A stretch of 5,748 nt of DNA from Desulfarculus sp. GTDB taxonomy: Bacteria > Desulfobacterota > Desulfarculia > Desulfarculales > Desulfarculaceae. Every line of letters begins with the position of its first letter. The first letter of the stretch is position 1. This document shows, one piece after another, positions 5,617-5,748 of this stretch. A program made the translations under genes and the position numbers. Under the pieces are notes generated by a model that did no database searches, had not been told where the DNA came from, and saw only the letters and a program-made list of their open reading frames with translations. The stretch lies in assembly GCA_020216625.1 (NCBI GenBank), contig JAIUYB010000179.1, positions 1 through 5,748 on the forward strand, given 5' to 3'.

Positions 5617-5748
5617 ATGATGTCCCAAGCCAGTTTTTCCCGGCAGGGCCTGCGCGCCCTGGGCGCCGCCTGCCTGGCGGCCCTGCTGGCCGCCGGCGGG
5701 GCCCTGGCGGCGGCTCCGCCCCAGGGTTTCGCCGACCTGGCGGCCAAG
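5617..5748 (+). CDS. N-terminal fragment of an exported protein, possibly a Do/DegP-type protease
   Basis: Only the first 44 codons lie in the window; the gene continues past its right edge. They encode a classic Sec signal peptide: a short basic n-region with two Arg (R9, R13), a hydrophobic Ala/Leu core (about 14-30), and an Ala-rich cleavage zone (ALAAA, about 29-33). The mature start is PPQGFADLAAK. C19 is not in a good lipobox, so signal peptidase I processing is more likely than a lipoprotein. The (G/D)FA-L-AxK pattern soon after the signal peptide is common in Do/DegP/HtrA periplasmic proteases, where it precedes a PAVVNI-like segment. That segment, the PDZ domains and the catalytic triad are all outside the window, so the family call is a suggestion. 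It is divergent from the regulator-kinase operon. The double ATG leaves the exact start open by one codon. Confidence 0.8.
   Translation, partial: MMSQASFSRQGLRALGAACLAALLAAGGALAAAPPQGFADLAAK

Overview
The window is high-GC, coding-dense bacterial DNA. Most third codon positions are G or C, and starts include GTG alongside ATG. It carries signal-transduction genes: a c-di-GMP enzyme, an HDOD protein and a two-component system, plus the first 44 codons of an exported protein. The gene mix and codon style fit a high-GC Proteobacteria or Desulfobacterota (former Deltaproteobacteria) chromosome. That placement is an impression, since no rRNA or marker gene is present. No mobile element, tRNA, rRNA or CRISPR array was seen.

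Layout, left to right. Bases 1-117 are a noncoding tail that turns AT-rich around 15-60. A minus-strand gene (118-2259) encodes a PAS-PAS-GGDEF-EAL protein with intact-looking motifs for both making and breaking cyclic di-GMP. A shared upstream region (about 2260-2446) separates it from a divergent plus-strand gene (to 3307) encoding a stand-alone HDOD protein. That gene converges, with an 18-bp gap, on a minus-strand pair: an OmpR/CusR-type response regulator (5372-4698) followed by a membrane sensor histidine kinase (4717-3326). These two overlap by 20 bp and are almost certainly one operon. A 244-bp divergent intergenic region with several short inverted repeats then leads to a plus-strand gene (from 5617) that runs off the window. 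Its visible part is a signal peptide plus a short mature segment that resembles the start of Do/DegP/HtrA-type proteases.

How the genes may work together. The left pair looks like a c-di-GMP module: the PAS domains would sense a cytoplasmic cue and set the GGDEF/EAL balance, and the HDOD protein may be a partner or output. EAL and HDOD domains occur fused in other bacteria. The right module looks like an envelope-sensing two-component system whose divergent neighbour is an exported protein, possibly a periplasmic protease, reminiscent of Cpx-DegP or MprAB-PepD arrangements. Both links rest on gene neighbourhood only. I found no clear evidence of a new system here. The most useful loose ends are the uncertain N-terminus and possible frameshift of the GGDEF-EAL gene, the kinase sensor domain without metal-ligand residues despite a CusR-like partner, and the palindromes between the regulator and the exported protein.
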